Shown in pieces: positions 38,854 to 48,707 of a DNA stretch of 64,000 bases. Both the position numbers and the translations under genes were made by a program. Under the pieces are notes generated by a model. It made no database searches and was not told where the DNA came from. It was given only the letters and a program-made list of their open reading frames with translations. Each line of letters starts with the position of its first letter. Positions within the stretch are counted from its first letter, which is position 1. Origin of the DNA: Fusobacterium naviforme (GTDB lineage: Bacteria > Bacillota > Clostridia > Lachnospirales > Lachnospiraceae); contig PYGH01000001.1 of assembly GCA_003014445.1 (NCBI GenBank), forward strand, positions 1-64,000. The letters run 5' to 3'.

Positions 38854-40284
38854 TCAATCTCCGTCTCCCTGAGTATAGTTCAGCTCGCCGAATTCGTCCA
38901 GAGCGGTGGGCCTGTAGTGCTGATCCAGCACCTTGGTGTCAATGCGGTCCAGCTCCGTGCGCGGCAGCAGTCCCAGCAGCTTCCAGCCGATCTCAAGGGT
39001 TGTAAGTATGGTTCGGTTTTCATCGGGGCGCTGCTGAAGGAAGCGCTGCTCAAACTGTTCGCCGAAGCTTAAGTACTGCCGGTCGCCGGGGGACAGCTCA
39101 TCCTCGCCGATGACGCTGGCCAGTGCGCGCGCATCCCCCACTTTTGCGTAGCAGGAGAAGAGCTGGTTTGCGACATCCTGATGATCTGCGCGGGTATAGC
39201 CCTCTCCGATACCATCCTTCATGAGACGGGAGAGGCTTGGCAGTACTGCGATCGGCGGATATATGCTCTGCCCATGCAGCTCGCGATCCAGCACGATCTG
39301 CCCCTCTGTGATATAACCCGTGAGGTCCGGGACAGGATGGGTAATGTCGTCGTTTGGCATGGTGAGTATCGGAATCTGGGTGACAGAGCCCTCCACCCCG
39401 CTCACAATACCGGCGCGCTCGTAGATGGTCGCGAGATCCGAGTAGAGATAGCCCGGAAAGCCCTTTCTCGAGGGGATCTCTCCCTTGGAGGAGGAGACCT
39501 CACGCAGGGCCTCGGCGTAGCTTGTCATATCTGTCATAATAACGAGAATATGCATATGCCGCTCAAAGGCGAGATATTCCGCGAGCGTCAGGGCGACCTT
39601 CGGCGTGATGAGACGCTCGACGACGGGATCATTTGCCAGATTGATAAAGGAAGCGACGTGAGAGGAGACGCCGCTCTCCTCGAAGGTGCGGCGGAAATAC
39701 GCTGCCTCGTCGTGCTTCACTCCCATGGCGGCAAAGATCACTGCAAATTTGTCGCTCTCCCCGGCGCTGTCGCCGAGAGAGGACTGACGCACCAGCTGCG
39801 CCGCGAGCTGATCGTGCGGCAATCCGTTGCCGGAGAAGATGGGGAGCTTTTGCCCGCGGATCAGCGTCATCAGTCCGTCGATTGCAGAGATCCCGGTACG
39901 GATATAGTTCCGCGGGTACTCACGCATCACAGGATTCAGGGGCTGACCGTTCACATCCAGAAGCTTCTCAGTGCGGATGGGGCCCAGATCATCAATGGGC
40001 TCCCCAATTCCGTTGAAGCTGCGGCCCAGCATATCCTCGGAGACTCCAAGCATCATGGGATGGCCGGTGAGGCGCGTGTGCGTGTTCTTCAGCGCCATGC
40101 CCTCCGTGCCCTCGTAGACCTGAATGACAGCCGTATCATCATGGATTTCTATGATGCGGCCCAGCTTCCGCTCGCTGTCATTCATCTTCATCTCCACGAT
40201 TTCGTCGTAGGCTGCATTGCGGACACCCTTCAGCACTGCGAGGGGCCCGTTGACCGAGCTCAAGCCGAGATATTCGATTGCCAT
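38854..40284 (-). CDS. ntpB: V-type ATPase subunit B
   Basis: Regulatory nucleotide-binding subunit of the catalytic head (A3B3). The 476 residues show the ATP-synthase-like fold with [31 protein letters not shown] (the P-loop replaced by SGNGLPH, normal for B) and the signature [21 protein letters not shown]. It is 14 bases downstream of ntpA. Confidence 0.97.
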   Translation of the reverse strand: MAIEYLGLSSVNGPLAVLKGVRNAAYDEIVEMKMNDSERKLGRIIEIHDDTAVIQVYEGTEGMALKNTHTRLTGHPMMLGVSEDMLGRSFNGIGEPIDDLGPIRTEKLLDVNGQPLNPVMREYPRNYIRTGISAIDGLMTLIRGQKLPIFSGNGLPHDQLAAQLVRQSSLGDSAGESDKFAVIFAAMGVKHDEAAYFRRTFEESGVSSHVASFINLANDPVVERLITPKVALTLAEYLAFERHMHILVIMTDMTSYAEALREVSSSKGEIPSRKGFPGYLYSDLATIYERAGIVSGVEGSVTQIPILTMPNDDITHPVPDLTGYITEGQIVLDRELHGQSIYPPIAVLPSLSRLMKDGIGEGYTRADHQDVANQLFSCYAKVGDARALASVIGEDELSPGDRQYLSFGEQFEQRFLQQRPDENRTILTTLEIGWKLLGLLPRTELDRIDTKVLDQHYRPTALDEFGELNYTQGDGD

Positions 40285-40298
40285 AGCATCAGCCTCCT

Positions 40299-42065
40299 TT
40301 ATGCATTCTTTTCGACGACAGCATCATAGAAGCGGTCAATGTCTTTTTTATAGTCATCAAAGAGCTCCGGGTGTGCGTTCGGCACGTCATATTTGATAGC
40401 GATCACTTTATCATAGATGCCCTGTGCCTTCAAAACGGACATCGGCATACCCATGCGAATCAGCTCCGCAGAGCGGCGATAGAGATACAGAATCGTATCC
40501 ATCATGAGGAACTGCTTTTTCAGGGGAACACAGGTATCCTCCGCATGAAAGGCGTTCTGCTGCAAAAAGCCGAGGCGTATCACCCGGGCGATCTCCAGCG
40601 TGAGGCGCTGGTCATCCGGCAGCACATCAGAGCCGATCAGCTTTACGATTTCCATCAGAGAGGCTTCCTTTGTGAGTATGCGCACCAGCTGATTGCGGTA
40701 ATCCATGAAGCGCTTGTCCACATGGGCGCTGTACCAGGGCGCAAGGTCACTCAGATACTCAGAGTAGCTGCCCATCCACTGAATCGCGGGGAAATGTCTG
40801 GCGTAGGCGAGGTTTTTGTCGAGCCCCCAGAAGCAGCGCACGAAGCGGCGGGTATTCTGTGTCACCGGCTCGGAGAAATCACCGCCCTGCGGTGAAACTG
40901 CGCCGATGATAGAGACAGAGCCCTCGCTTCCGTTCAGATTACGCATGGCTCCGGCGCGCTCATAGAAGCCGGAGAGGCGACTCGCGAGATAGGAGGGAAA
41001 GCCCTCCTCCGCGGGCATCTCCTCCAGACGGCCGGAGAGCTCGCGCAGCGCCTCTGCCCAGCGCGAGGTGGAGTCCGCCATGATGGCGACGTCGTAGCCC
41101 ATATCTCTGTAGTATTCTGCCAGAGTCAGACCGGAGTAAAGGCTCGCCTCACGGGCTGCGACCGGCATATTGCTGGTATTCGCGATGAGTACGGTGCGAT
41201 CCAGAAGCGGATTCCCGCTGCGGGGATCCATGAGCTCTGAGAACTCCTCCAGTACCTGTGTCATCTCATTTCCCCGCTCGCCACAGCCAATGTAGATGAT
41301 GATGTCGGCATTGGCCCACTTGGCGATCTGATGCTGCGTCATGGTCTTTCCCGTTCCGAAGCCGCCCGGAATCGCTGCCGTGCCACCCTTCGCGATGGGA
41401 AATACGGTATCGAGGATACGCTGTCCCGTGACCAGCGGTTCTGTGGCGGAGTAGCGCCGTGAGACCGGGCGGGCGAGGCGTATGGGCCAGTGCTGCGTCA
41501 TGGTGACGGGGTGCTCCGTGCCATCATCCTCTGTGAGCGTGAAGAGCGTATCGCAGATGCGGTAGTTGCCGTCCGAAACGACGGAGCTCACACGCCCGGA
41601 GAGCAGCGGGGACAGCATAACTTTGTGGAGAATTGCGGCGGTCTCCTGTACCTCCGCGATCACCTCGCCGCCGCGCACGGTATCGCCTTCGGATACGGTG
41701 AGATGTGCGTGCCACAGCTTCTCCTCATCAAGGCTGGATACGGAGACGCCTCTTGCAATAAAACAGCCGCTGCGTCTGCCGATCTCTGTAAGCGGGCGTT
41801 CGATGCCGTCGAAAATGTTGTGCAGGATGCCGGGGGCAAGCGTGACGGAGACCGGCGCCCCGGTTCCCGAGACTGTCTGTCCGGGCTTCAGTCCGCTTGT
41901 CTCCTCATATACCTCGACAGTGGTGCTCTCTGTGTCGAGACCGATGATCTCACCGACCAGACGCTCCGGTCCGACATAGACCATCTCGTGCAGCGTGAAG
42001 CCGCTGTCGCCGCGGGTCTTTACGATGGGCCCGTTGATTGAAAAAATAACTCCGGTCTTACTCAT
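40299..42065 (-). CDS. ntpA: V-type ATPase catalytic subunit A
   Basis: The 588-residue catalytic subunit, starting [16 protein letters not shown] at 42065, where AGGTGA lies nine bases upstream; a longer frame to 42152 is a chance extension. The P-loop is PGGFGTGKT at 233-241 (family norm GPFGSGKT). The sequence [12 protein letters not shown] and the signature [22 protein letters not shown] are both present. The long non-homologous insertion typical of A subunits covers about 110-200. Confidence 0.97.
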   Translation of the reverse strand: MSKTGVIFSINGPIVKTRGDSGFTLHEMVYVGPERLVGEIIGLDTESTTVEVYEETSGLKPGQTVSGTGAPVSVTLAPGILHNIFDGIERPLTEIGRRSGCFIARGVSVSSLDEEKLWHAHLTVSEGDTVRGGEVIAEVQETAAILHKVMLSPLLSGRVSSVVSDGNYRICDTLFTLTEDDGTEHPVTMTQHWPIRLARPVSRRYSATEPLVTGQRILDTVFPIAKGGTAAIPGGFGTGKTMTQHQIAKWANADIIIYIGCGERGNEMTQVLEEFSELMDPRSGNPLLDRTVLIANTSNMPVAAREASLYSGLTLAEYYRDMGYDVAIMADSTSRWAEALRELSGRLEEMPAEEGFPSYLASRLSGFYERAGAMRNLNGSEGSVSIIGAVSPQGGDFSEPVTQNTRRFVRCFWGLDKNLAYARHFPAIQWMGSYSEYLSDLAPWYSAHVDKRFMDYRNQLVRILTKEASLMEIVKLIGSDVLPDDQRLTLEIARVIRLGFLQQNAFHAEDTCVPLKKQFLMMDTILYLYRRSAELIRMGMPMSVLKAQGIYDKVIAIKYDVPNAHPELFDDYKKDIDRFYDAVVEKNA

Positions 42066-42663
42066 CCTGTGCCTCACCTCCGTGTTCGCTCTCCAGCGTA
42101 AAGCGGAAGGATGCACGGGCATCCTCGAGCTTTGTCTCAAAGGAATTGTCAATCAGAATATTTTTGGCGGGAATCACCGCTCTGGTACCGCCCAGGAAGG
42201 AGTAGCGGCTCAGGGTGAGCTCCGTGCTGAGTGCAAGTGAGAGCTTTTTCAGGAGAGGTTCATCGGCGGGATCAAGATAGATGCGGATCTCATCCTCTCC
42301 TGCGAATTCCTTTGCGGCACTAATCTGCTTTTTCAGAAGAGTCAGGTAGGCCGGCGTCTCCATAAAGTTGGCGAGGCGGTCCCGAAGCTCTACAAAAAGC
42401 TGATCCTTCAGCTCACGTCGCAGCTCGCCGATCTCGCGCCGCAGCTCTGTGAGCTTCAGAGAATATTCCTTATTCTGCTCCCGGGCAATGCGCTCCTCCT
42501 CAAGCTGGAGCTGCATGCTCTGGTGATGGAGCGCCGCCTCCCTGTGTGCGGCAAAACGGCTTTCCAGTGTCTCCCGCTGCTCGGACAGGAGCTTTTCCGC
42601 CCGAATGCGGACGTCCGACTCACAGATTTCCTTAAAGTGCTTCAGTTTTTCTTCTGTATTCAT
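42058..42663 (-). CDS. ntpE: V-type ATPase subunit E
   Basis: Peripheral-stalk subunit: residues 1-100 are a long charged helix (Glu/Arg-rich), and the C-terminal globular half contains YSFLGGTRAVIPAKNILIDNSFETKLEDAR, close to the E-subunit consensus. It is 201 residues. It overlaps ntpA by eight bases. Confidence 0.92.
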   Translation of the reverse strand: MNTEEKLKHFKEICESDVRIRAEKLLSEQRETLESRFAAHREAALHHQSMQLQLEEERIAREQNKEYSLKLTELRREIGELRRELKDQLFVELRDRLANFMETPAYLTLLKKQISAAKEFAGEDEIRIYLDPADEPLLKKLSLALSTELTLSRYSFLGGTRAVIPAKNILIDNSFETKLEDARASFRFTLESEHGGEAQDE

Positions 42664-42682
42664 TGCTGTCTCCCTGTGCGCC

Positions 42683-42991
42683 CTACAGCTTCAGTCCGAT
42701 GGCGTCGCTGACATATGCCGTGATAAAATCGGCGCTTCTTCCCGTACCGCTGCGGTTGGGAATGTCCACAAACAGCGGAAGGTGGCGGTTCAGCTTGAAC
42801 TCTGCGACAAGCGCAGGGTATTCCCGGCTGAAGCGCTCGGTGAGGAGGACGATACCCACAGAGGGATCATTCACCGCTCTGGTCAGCGCCTCTAAGAGTT
42901 CCGCCTCGGTGTGTACCAGACAGCCCTCAACGCCTGCGAGTCGCATTCCGGTGAGGGAGTCCAGACTGTCACTGATGAGATATAGTTTCAT
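42683..42991 (-). CDS. ntpF: V-type ATPase subunit F
   Basis: A 102-residue subunit of the rotor central stalk with a Rossmann-like fold: LYLISDSLDSLTGMRLAGVEG at the start and VGIVLLTERFS in the middle match the family. It sits between ntpK and ntpE. Confidence 0.92.
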   Translation of the reverse strand: MKLYLISDSLDSLTGMRLAGVEGCLVHTEAELLEALTRAVNDPSVGIVLLTERFSREYPALVAEFKLNRHLPLFVDIPNRSGTGRSADFITAYVSDAIGLKL

Positions 42992-43007
42992 GGCCTGCCT
43001 CGCATAC

Positions 43008-43445
43008 TTACAGCTGGCCGAGGATCATAAAAGCGATGATGAGGCCGTAGAGGCATACGCCCTCTGCAAGTCCCACGAAGATCAGGGACTTACCGAGGAC
43101 GGAGGAGTCCTCACTGATGGCGCCGAGAGCGGCGCTTGCGGCAGAGGAGACGGCGATGCCGCCGCCGATGCAGGCGAGGCCCACAGAGAGCGCCGCGGCG
43201 ATGTAGCCAAGACCCGCGCTGCTCAGAGCACTGCCCGTTTCTTTTGCTGTCTCTGCGGCATAGGCATTGCCATTTAAGAGCAGCACAGTCGTGAGGCAGA
43301 GAATGCCGAAGAAGGCGAAGAGGTTCATTGCGAGAGCAGTTTTATAGCGTCCCTTTGTTCTGGCACCTGCGGAAAATGTGGCAAAAGGAACAACGATGCT
43401 TAAGATCAGTGCAGCGGCGAGCGTAAGCTTTACAAGTGTAGTCAT
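43008..43445 (-). CDS. ntpK: V-type ATPase membrane rotor subunit K (c-type)
   Basis: Proteolipid of the membrane ring, 145 residues and four predicted helices (about 4-22, 36-57, 79-103, 117-143). The C-terminal half keeps the pattern: a glycine-rich helix (GLACIGGGIA) and the ion-binding glutamate in LAEGVCLYGLIIAF. The N-terminal half lacks a Gly-rich helix and the polar residues around Leu-Pro-Gly-Thr-Gln seen in the Enterococcus Na+ enzyme, so one carboxylate per subunit is likely; the coupling ion is uncertain. Confidence 0.93.
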   Translation of the reverse strand: MTTLVKLTLAAALILSIVVPFATFSAGARTKGRYKTALAMNLFAFFGILCLTTVLLLNGNAYAAETAKETGSALSSAGLGYIAAALSVGLACIGGGIAVSSAASAALGAISEDSSVLGKSLIFVGLAEGVCLYGLIIAFMILGQL

Positions 43446-43520
43446 GATTTTTCTCCTGTCTTTTTAAGATAATTCAGAAAATCTGCCAAGGTGCAGGTCA
43501 CTCCGTTCCGTGCGTACAGT

Positions 43521-45452
43521 CTACACAGACTGCTTCAGATTATAGGGCTTGAAGGGGCGTCCGTCGCCGCGATAGAAGCGGCTGAACAGCTCGTAATATT
43601 CCAGCCGGAGCACCTGAATCCCGACGATCAGTCCCTCCATACAGCAGACAAAGATATTTCCGAGGACGATGCCGGGCCACCCGATCTGGCCGCTTCCGGC
43701 TCCGGAGAGCATCAGCACCACTCCCATCATGGAGGCGTGGCTCACTGCGAAGGCACCCACACGGACAAAGGAGAGCGTGTTCGAGAAGTAGCTGAGCAGC
43801 ACCTCGAAGAGCTCAAAGAAGCCCTGTACGATGAACATAACCGGATCCTCCTTCTCCTCGTGCTTTTGGCCAAGCAGCTTTGCGGAGAGCGGCTCCTTTA
43901 AGAAAATCAGAAGAAGCGGCAGCGCAAAGAGCAGCGCCATGAGCTGATGTCCCGGAATGCTGCGGCCAGCGAGGGCGAGCAGCACCACAGACAGGAGGCT
44001 CAAGTAGAAGACCATTCCGGCGAGCCCATTTGTGTCGAAATATGCCTCTCCCGGCTCGCGGAGTCTCAGATGATTGACCACACTGAAGCCCATCATCAGA
44101 AGGATCATACACATGCCGATCAAGATCGCTATGATGAAGACGGCGTTCAGCTTTCCTATGCCCGGAAGCTGCATCAGCGCCTCGGCGGGGCGGAGCCAGA
44201 GCGCCGGGATCATATCCTCAAGGCCGAAGACGGAGCCGAAGAGTACGCCGAAGACCGCGGAGAAGATACCGCAGCGGGCAATGATGGCGCCGAGCCGGGA
44301 GTTCTTTCTTCTGGCGATGATGGCGCCGATCAGCGCGAGGCAGAGTCCCTGTCCCAGATCTCCGAACATAAAGCCGAAAAAGAAGGAGTAGGAGAACGCA
44401 ATCAGCGAGGTCGGATCCAGCTCGCGGTAGTTCGGCAGTCCGTACATCTCCACGAAAAGCTCAAAGGGGCGCGTCAGCGGTCCGTTTTTCAGCAGAGTGG
44501 GAGGGGGCTTTACCACATCCGGTCTGTCCTTCTCTACGACGCAGTAAGTCAGCGGATCCGGATCCAGCTCCCGTTTCAGGGAGAGCGCCTCTTTCTTCCG
44601 CATCCAGCCGCAGAGAATGTAGTAGGTTCCGCCGTCGTGCTTTGAGAAGGCTGCGAGCCGGCGGACTCCGAAGAAGCGGGATTTCTGTTCCAGAAGGCGA
44701 TTGGCAGAGAGAAAGTCGGACTTCCGCTCCTCCAGCATTGCGGAGAGCTTCTGGCTCACGGCTGCAATTTTCTGGTCAGTGTCTGCGATTTTTTCCTGCA
44801 GAGCCCGGCTTGCCTCCTGCGGGGTGCCGGTATATTCGTCCGGGAGGAAGAAGCGCTCGAAGTGCAGGGAGGCGTAGACGGAATCGACACGGGCACTGAT
44901 CGCTTCGGGAACGAAATAGACGCCCCAGACATAGTCATCATAGCTACGGCAGGTGGTGAAGATAGAATCGCCGCGGGAGATGACATATTCCATCATCTCC
45001 GCGTAATATTCCTTGGAGATACGGCCGAAGCGGTAGCGGAGATACTTGAAATGGAGGATGGTGTCAAGGTCGTAGTTCAGGCCGATGAACTGCTCCATCA
45101 GAGAGAGACGCTCCTCCAGGGCCTGCTTCTCTTCCCGGAGCGCTGTCAGCTCCCGGTTTGGGCCGTCCATCGCGTCAGAGAGCTCATGAACGATCTCTAC
45201 CGCGCGATCGGCGGAGAGAGTGTGAAGTTTCGCAGTCCGCAGGTCGCCAAAGGCGGGGCGCATATTCTCCGACTGCGCATAGATCTCCCGGTACGGATCC
45301 TTGTCCGTCAGAGGGACGAGTTTTGCGTTATTTCGAAGAACAGTCAGTGCATTCTCCAGCTGGATGGAATACTGGCTGAGATACTGATCTGTCACGCGCT
45401 CCAGATCCTCCTTGGGGCCGGTGACAGTGACAAAATACATAGCTTCAATCAT
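43521..45452 (-). CDS. ntpI: V-type ATPase subunit I
   Basis: Stator membrane subunit (a-subunit homologue) forming the ion path. The 643 residues consist of a cytoplasmic N-terminal half with coiled coils (about 90-120 and 210-260) and a C-terminal half with seven to eight membrane segments, including GFMFGDLGQGLCL and the conserved RVGAFAVSHASM with the essential arginine. It overlaps ntpC by four bases; a 75-base gap with no obvious element precedes ntpK. Confidence 0.95.
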   Translation of the reverse strand: MIEAMYFVTVTGPKEDLERVTDQYLSQYSIQLENALTVLRNNAKLVPLTDKDPYREIYAQSENMRPAFGDLRTAKLHTLSADRAVEIVHELSDAMDGPNRELTALREEKQALEERLSLMEQFIGLNYDLDTILHFKYLRYRFGRISKEYYAEMMEYVISRGDSIFTTCRSYDDYVWGVYFVPEAISARVDSVYASLHFERFFLPDEYTGTPQEASRALQEKIADTDQKIAAVSQKLSAMLEERKSDFLSANRLLEQKSRFFGVRRLAAFSKHDGGTYYILCGWMRKKEALSLKRELDPDPLTYCVVEKDRPDVVKPPPTLLKNGPLTRPFELFVEMYGLPNYRELDPTSLIAFSYSFFFGFMFGDLGQGLCLALIGAIIARRKNSRLGAIIARCGIFSAVFGVLFGSVFGLEDMIPALWLRPAEALMQLPGIGKLNAVFIIAILIGMCMILLMMGFSVVNHLRLREPGEAYFDTNGLAGMVFYLSLLSVVLLALAGRSIPGHQLMALLFALPLLLIFLKEPLSAKLLGQKHEEKEDPVMFIVQGFFELFEVLLSYFSNTLSFVRVGAFAVSHASMMGVVLMLSGAGSGQIGWPGIVLGNIFVCCMEGLIVGIQVLRLEYYELFSRFYRGDGRPFKPYNLKQSV

Positions 45453-46513
45453 GCAAATGACCTCCTGTGATCCAGCTTCAGTATATCAGAAACGGTTTCT
45501 TCCGGAGAGAGTCCGTAGCGAACGGCCTCAGTCACACTTATGATGCGCTTTATTTCTTCCTCTCTTGCGCGCAGATATTCAAAGATGACTGCACAGGAGT
45601 AGGGCTCTTTTTTTATGGCGAGACGGCAGAGGTGATCCAGTACGGTATTGCAGAGAACCTCCATATCCGGGATATCGGAGGAGAGGGCGGCTGCCTCGCG
45701 CCTGTAGGCGCTGTCGTGGAGTGCGGACAGGAAGGCGGCCTCCGTATCTGTGCTGAGGAAGTGTTCCAGCTCCCCCCGTCTTAATCTTCCGCGGAGCGGG
45801 ATGAGCAGCGGACGTATTTGTTCTGCTGTCATGTGGTAGTAGAGCTTTGCGCGACGTATCCACTGCAGGTTCAGAAGATCAATCTGCGCGCCCTTCATCT
45901 GACAGAAGAATGCGGCATCCTCTTTGGACAATCCCTGCTGTGCGATATGCCAGACAGTGCGAAAATGCCAGATGTCCAGGGCAGTCTCGCAGTCCAGAAG
46001 CTGCACCTTAGTGTTTCCGGAAAGTGCCTGAAAAGCAGTGGCGTAGCGACTCCCATGCAGAGCTTCCGTAAATTCATCAAAGCTCTTTGCGGCAGTCACC
46101 CGGGAAAAATCGATGTTTCCGTGCCGCAGAAAGAAGTCGTGAAAGTGGGAGAGATCCAGTGCCGGGAGCTGTCCAAAGAGGCAGCGGAGGCAGCGCTTTA
46201 AGAGCACCGTCTCAAAGCGCATCAGCTCCAGATCGAGGCATTTTCGCTGTGCGCCGTCTGCAAAGCGGTAGAGACGAAGAAAATCTGCGTACTGATCGGT
46301 CAGGAGCAGTCGCTCCAGCTCATCGCGGTGCAGAGTCTCGGGATCAACACTTAAGAAGATTTCCTGATACTGCGGATATTCCTCCAGACTGCGGATAATA
46401 TCCGGAACTGTTCCGCAGTGAGCCAGCTCGCGGAATGCGCTGTCCGGAATGAGCTGCCGACGCATGGCACGAAGCTTGGTGGATATTGCGCTGTAGCGAT
46501 ATAGGTTCCCCAT
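45449..46513 (-). CDS. ntpC: V-type ATPase subunit C
   Basis: The 354-residue connecting subunit between rotor and membrane ring (d-subunit type). The sequence is all-helical, with the RKLRA-like start YSAISTKLRAMRRQLI and a triplicated repeat pattern (DLSHFHDFFLRHGNIDF). It follows the G/H-like gene by four bases. Confidence 0.9.
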   Translation of the reverse strand: MGNLYRYSAISTKLRAMRRQLIPDSAFRELAHCGTVPDIIRSLEEYPQYQEIFLSVDPETLHRDELERLLLTDQYADFLRLYRFADGAQRKCLDLELMRFETVLLKRCLRCLFGQLPALDLSHFHDFFLRHGNIDFSRVTAAKSFDEFTEALHGSRYATAFQALSGNTKVQLLDCETALDIWHFRTVWHIAQQGLSKEDAAFFCQMKGAQIDLLNLQWIRRAKLYYHMTAEQIRPLLIPLRGRLRRGELEHFLSTDTEAAFLSALHDSAYRREAAALSSDIPDMEVLCNTVLDHLCRLAIKKEPYSCAVIFEYLRAREEEIKRIISVTEAVRYGLSPEETVSDILKLDHRRSFA

Positions 46514-46517
46514 GCTG

Positions 46518-46829
46518 TCACTCCTGTGTCATGCTCTCAAACAGACGATCAGTATAGAGCGCGTGATTCTGCTCATAAGAAGCGAGTATTTTCCTGCGCT
46601 CTCTGTCGATGGACTCTCGCTCCGCAGAGAGCAGTGCCTCGGTGTTCTCTGCGGCTTTTTTTCGCAATGCGGCGATCTGTGCCTCGCTGTCGGCAGCAAG
46701 CTTCGCATCCCAGTCGGCACTCTCCGCGGCATAGCGCTCTGTCAGAGCTTTTTTTTCCCGGATCGCAGCCTCCATAATTGCAGCGGCGCGGTGTTCAATA
46801 TCATTCAGCTGTTCGATAATATTGTCCAT
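46518..46829 (-). CDS. ntpG: V-type ATPase subunit G/H-like peripheral stalk
   Basis: A 103-residue, almost entirely charged helix (EKKALTERYAAESADWD and so on), as expected of the peripheral-stalk partner of subunit E. The ATG at 46829 is chosen because GGAGG lies eight bases upstream; ATGs at 46844 and 46862 overlap a terminator stem. It is the first gene of the V-ATPase operon, whose nine genes run G-C-I-K-F-E-A-B-D on the minus strand. Confidence 0.85.
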   Translation of the reverse strand: MDNIIEQLNDIEHRAAAIMEAAIREKKALTERYAAESADWDAKLAADSEAQIAALRKKAAENTEALLSAERESIDRERRKILASYEQNHALYTDRLFESMTQE

Positions 46830-46846
46830 ATTTATGTCCTCCATAG

Positions 46847-46884
46847 AAAAACCGACACTCACTCGGCGAAGTGAAGGTGTCGGT
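46847..46884 (-). terminator. Terminator before the V-ATPase operon
   Basis: On the minus strand the stem CCGACAC...GTGTCGG, with an inner TTCACT/AGTGA, is followed by TTTTTC. It ends DUF4145-gene transcription, and its T-run lies only 20 bases ahead of the ntpG start, so V-ATPase transcription either starts inside or depends on read-through. No promoter was found between them. Confidence 0.85.
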
Positions 46885-46942
46885 ACAGATGAGCGACAGA
46901 AACGCTTCTCGTCAGACTGATACTGAAATCACAGCTGTCGGC

Positions 46943-47773
46943 TTATACCGCGGGCTCCGCCTCCGCACTGTTGTCCGTGGGAGTCGTGTCTGCCGGTACC
47001 TCAGCAGCGCTGATATACTGCGAGGCGACATAGGCCTGACCGCCGTTATAATTGATGATGGCCCACTGGTCGCTGTGTGCGCCGACATAGTCAAGTACCG
47101 TGCCGGCCGGCAGAGTCGTGAGAAGCTCACCGTCCGTTGTCGGAGCAGAGCGCACATTCAGGGCACTGGTGGTGGTGTAGATCATCACTGATTCCGGAGC
47201 AGCCTCACTGGTTTCCGGCGCGGAGCTCTCCTCTGCGAGTGTGGTCTCTGCTGCGCTGCTGCTCATTTTTTTTGCGCTGGTCGCCGGATGGAACAGGCGG
47301 ATGATCGAAATCACCAGAATGATCACGAGAACAGGGATGAGGAGCTTCAGCAGGTCAGCGAGCTCAAAGCGGGGACGCCGCCTCTTCGGTCTGCGCCCGG
47401 AGGTGGAGCTGCTTCGTGCTGGTCGCGCACTGTGGTAGGAGTAGACTTCCTTGCTGAGCAGCTGGTAGGAGTTATTTGCGTTATAGGCGTTATTATCCCC
47501 CTCATGTGCTGCTTTGTTTCCTAAAATACGGATTTTGTGGTAGCTTGTACAGGAATCACGGGAAATGATCCTTTTGCGGTAGAGCTCGTCGATCATGACC
47601 ATCAGATCACCATCGGGAATATTGCTGCGCCTACACTGACTTCTTACGATATACTCCAGTGTCTGCCGGGAGCGAATCATGGACAGGTTGTATTGCTTCT
47701 GGGAAATGAGGCGCTCGGTGTCGCGGAGTCCCTCCTCGATGAGCTCTCTCACTGTCTTTCTTTCTTCTGCCAT
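46943..47773 (-). CDS. DUF4145-like N-terminus, TM segment, extracellular SH3b domain
   Basis: The 276 residues have a DUF4145-like cytoplasmic domain at 1-112 (typical motif ILGNKAAHEGD), a basic linker, one membrane segment at 141-161, a Ser/Glu-rich spacer and a bacterial SH3 domain at about 196-256 (ALNVRSAPTTDGELLTTLPAGTVLDYV). SH3b domains often bind cell wall. The DUF4145 fold is frequently attached to restriction or signalling proteins. The function is unknown; a wall-sensing membrane protein is a guess. GGAGG lies seven bases before the ATG. Confidence 0.8.
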   Translation of the reverse strand: MAEERKTVRELIEEGLRDTERLISQKQYNLSMIRSRQTLEYIVRSQCRRSNIPDGDLMVMIDELYRKRIISRDSCTSYHKIRILGNKAAHEGDNNAYNANNSYQLLSKEVYSYHSARPARSSSTSGRRPKRRRPRFELADLLKLLIPVLVIILVISIIRLFHPATSAKKMSSSAAETTLAEESSAPETSEAAPESVMIYTTTSALNVRSAPTTDGELLTTLPAGTVLDYVGAHSDQWAIINYNGGQAYVASQYISAAEVPADTTPTDNSAEAEPAV

Positions 47774-47812
47774 CGCTGCCTCCTTCTATAGCTACTGTGT
47801 ATATTATACTAA

Positions 47813-47818
47813 ATATGA
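47813..47818 (-). promoter_or_regulatory. Candidate -10 (TATAAT) for the DUF4145-SH3b gene
   Basis: A perfect TATAAT on the minus strand, 40 bases before the start codon, in the divergent gap with trmB. No good -35 is visible at 16-18 bp (the best is TGGAAA at 16 bp), so the assignment is tentative. Confidence 0.4.
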
Positions 47819-47996
47819 CGTGAATTTCCAGCCGTTTTATGTCTCCGGCTTCATCCTTGTGTTTCGGGAGGAAAACTGCTATGATGTGACCATCCGGAGG
47901 GCTGGTGCAGCTGGTGTACAGATGAGATATACCGGCGCTAAGAGAGCTCTGTGCTCTTTGCCTCCGCCCCGGAAAGCAGGAGATAAGGAGCACTGT

Positions 47997-48707
47997 ATGC
48001 GTTTAAGGCATATCCCGGGCTGCGAGGATTTTGTTGCGGGCAGTACGAGCGTGGTTCACAGTCCGGAGCAGTATCAGGGAAGATGGAGTCAGTTCTTTGG
48101 TAATACACATCCCATTGAGCTTGAGATCGGCATGGGAAAGGGACAGTTCATCAGAGAGCTCTCCCGGCGTCGGCCGGAGGTAAACTTTCTGGGGTTGGAG
48201 CGCTATGAGACAGTGCTGATGAAGGCGATTCAGCGAAAGGAACGGGAAGAGGCAGAGCTTCCGGAGTATCTGCGCCGGAGGAATCTCTACTTTCTCTGTG
48301 AGGATGCAAGGCGTCTGCCGGAGCTTTTTTCTGAGGGAGAGATATCAAAGATTTATCTGAATTTCTCGGATCCCTGGCCGAAGGTCTCTCATGCGCCGCG
48401 ACGGCTTACTTCGCCTGCATTCATGAAGCTGTATGATATTGTGCTGGCGGCAGCGGGACAGGTGGAGTTCAAGACCGACAATCAGGCGCTCTTTGCGTGG
48501 TCGCTTGAAGCCATTCCGGAGGCCGGTTGGGAGCTGCGCTATGTGACGCATGATCTCCATGCGGAGCCGGAGGCAGCGGACAATGTCATGACAGAATATG
48601 AGGAGAAATTTTCCGCGAAGGGTCAGAAGATCTGTAAGCTGATCGCGGTACGGAAGAGCCGGAAGGCATATAATAAGGAGGATCATGATGGTAAAGCAGC
48701 TTTCTGA
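47997..48707 (+). CDS. trmB: tRNA (guanine46-N7)-methyltransferase TrmB
   Basis: SAM-dependent enzyme making m7G46 in tRNA. The 236-residue form begins MRLRHIPGCEDF after AAGGAG; the frame extends upstream without a binding site. Motif I is ELEIGMGKGQFI, and NFSDPWPK with SHAPRRLTSP (here in the usual HxKRRLxxP position) is diagnostic. It overlaps trxA by 23 bases. Confidence 0.95.
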   Translation: MRLRHIPGCEDFVAGSTSVVHSPEQYQGRWSQFFGNTHPIELEIGMGKGQFIRELSRRRPEVNFLGLERYETVLMKAIQRKEREEAELPEYLRRRNLYFLCEDARRLPELFSEGEISKIYLNFSDPWPKVSHAPRRLTSPAFMKLYDIVLAAAGQVEFKTDNQALFAWSLEAIPEAGWELRYVTHDLHAEPEAADNVMTEYEEKFSAKGQKICKLIAVRKSRKAYNKEDHDGKAAF

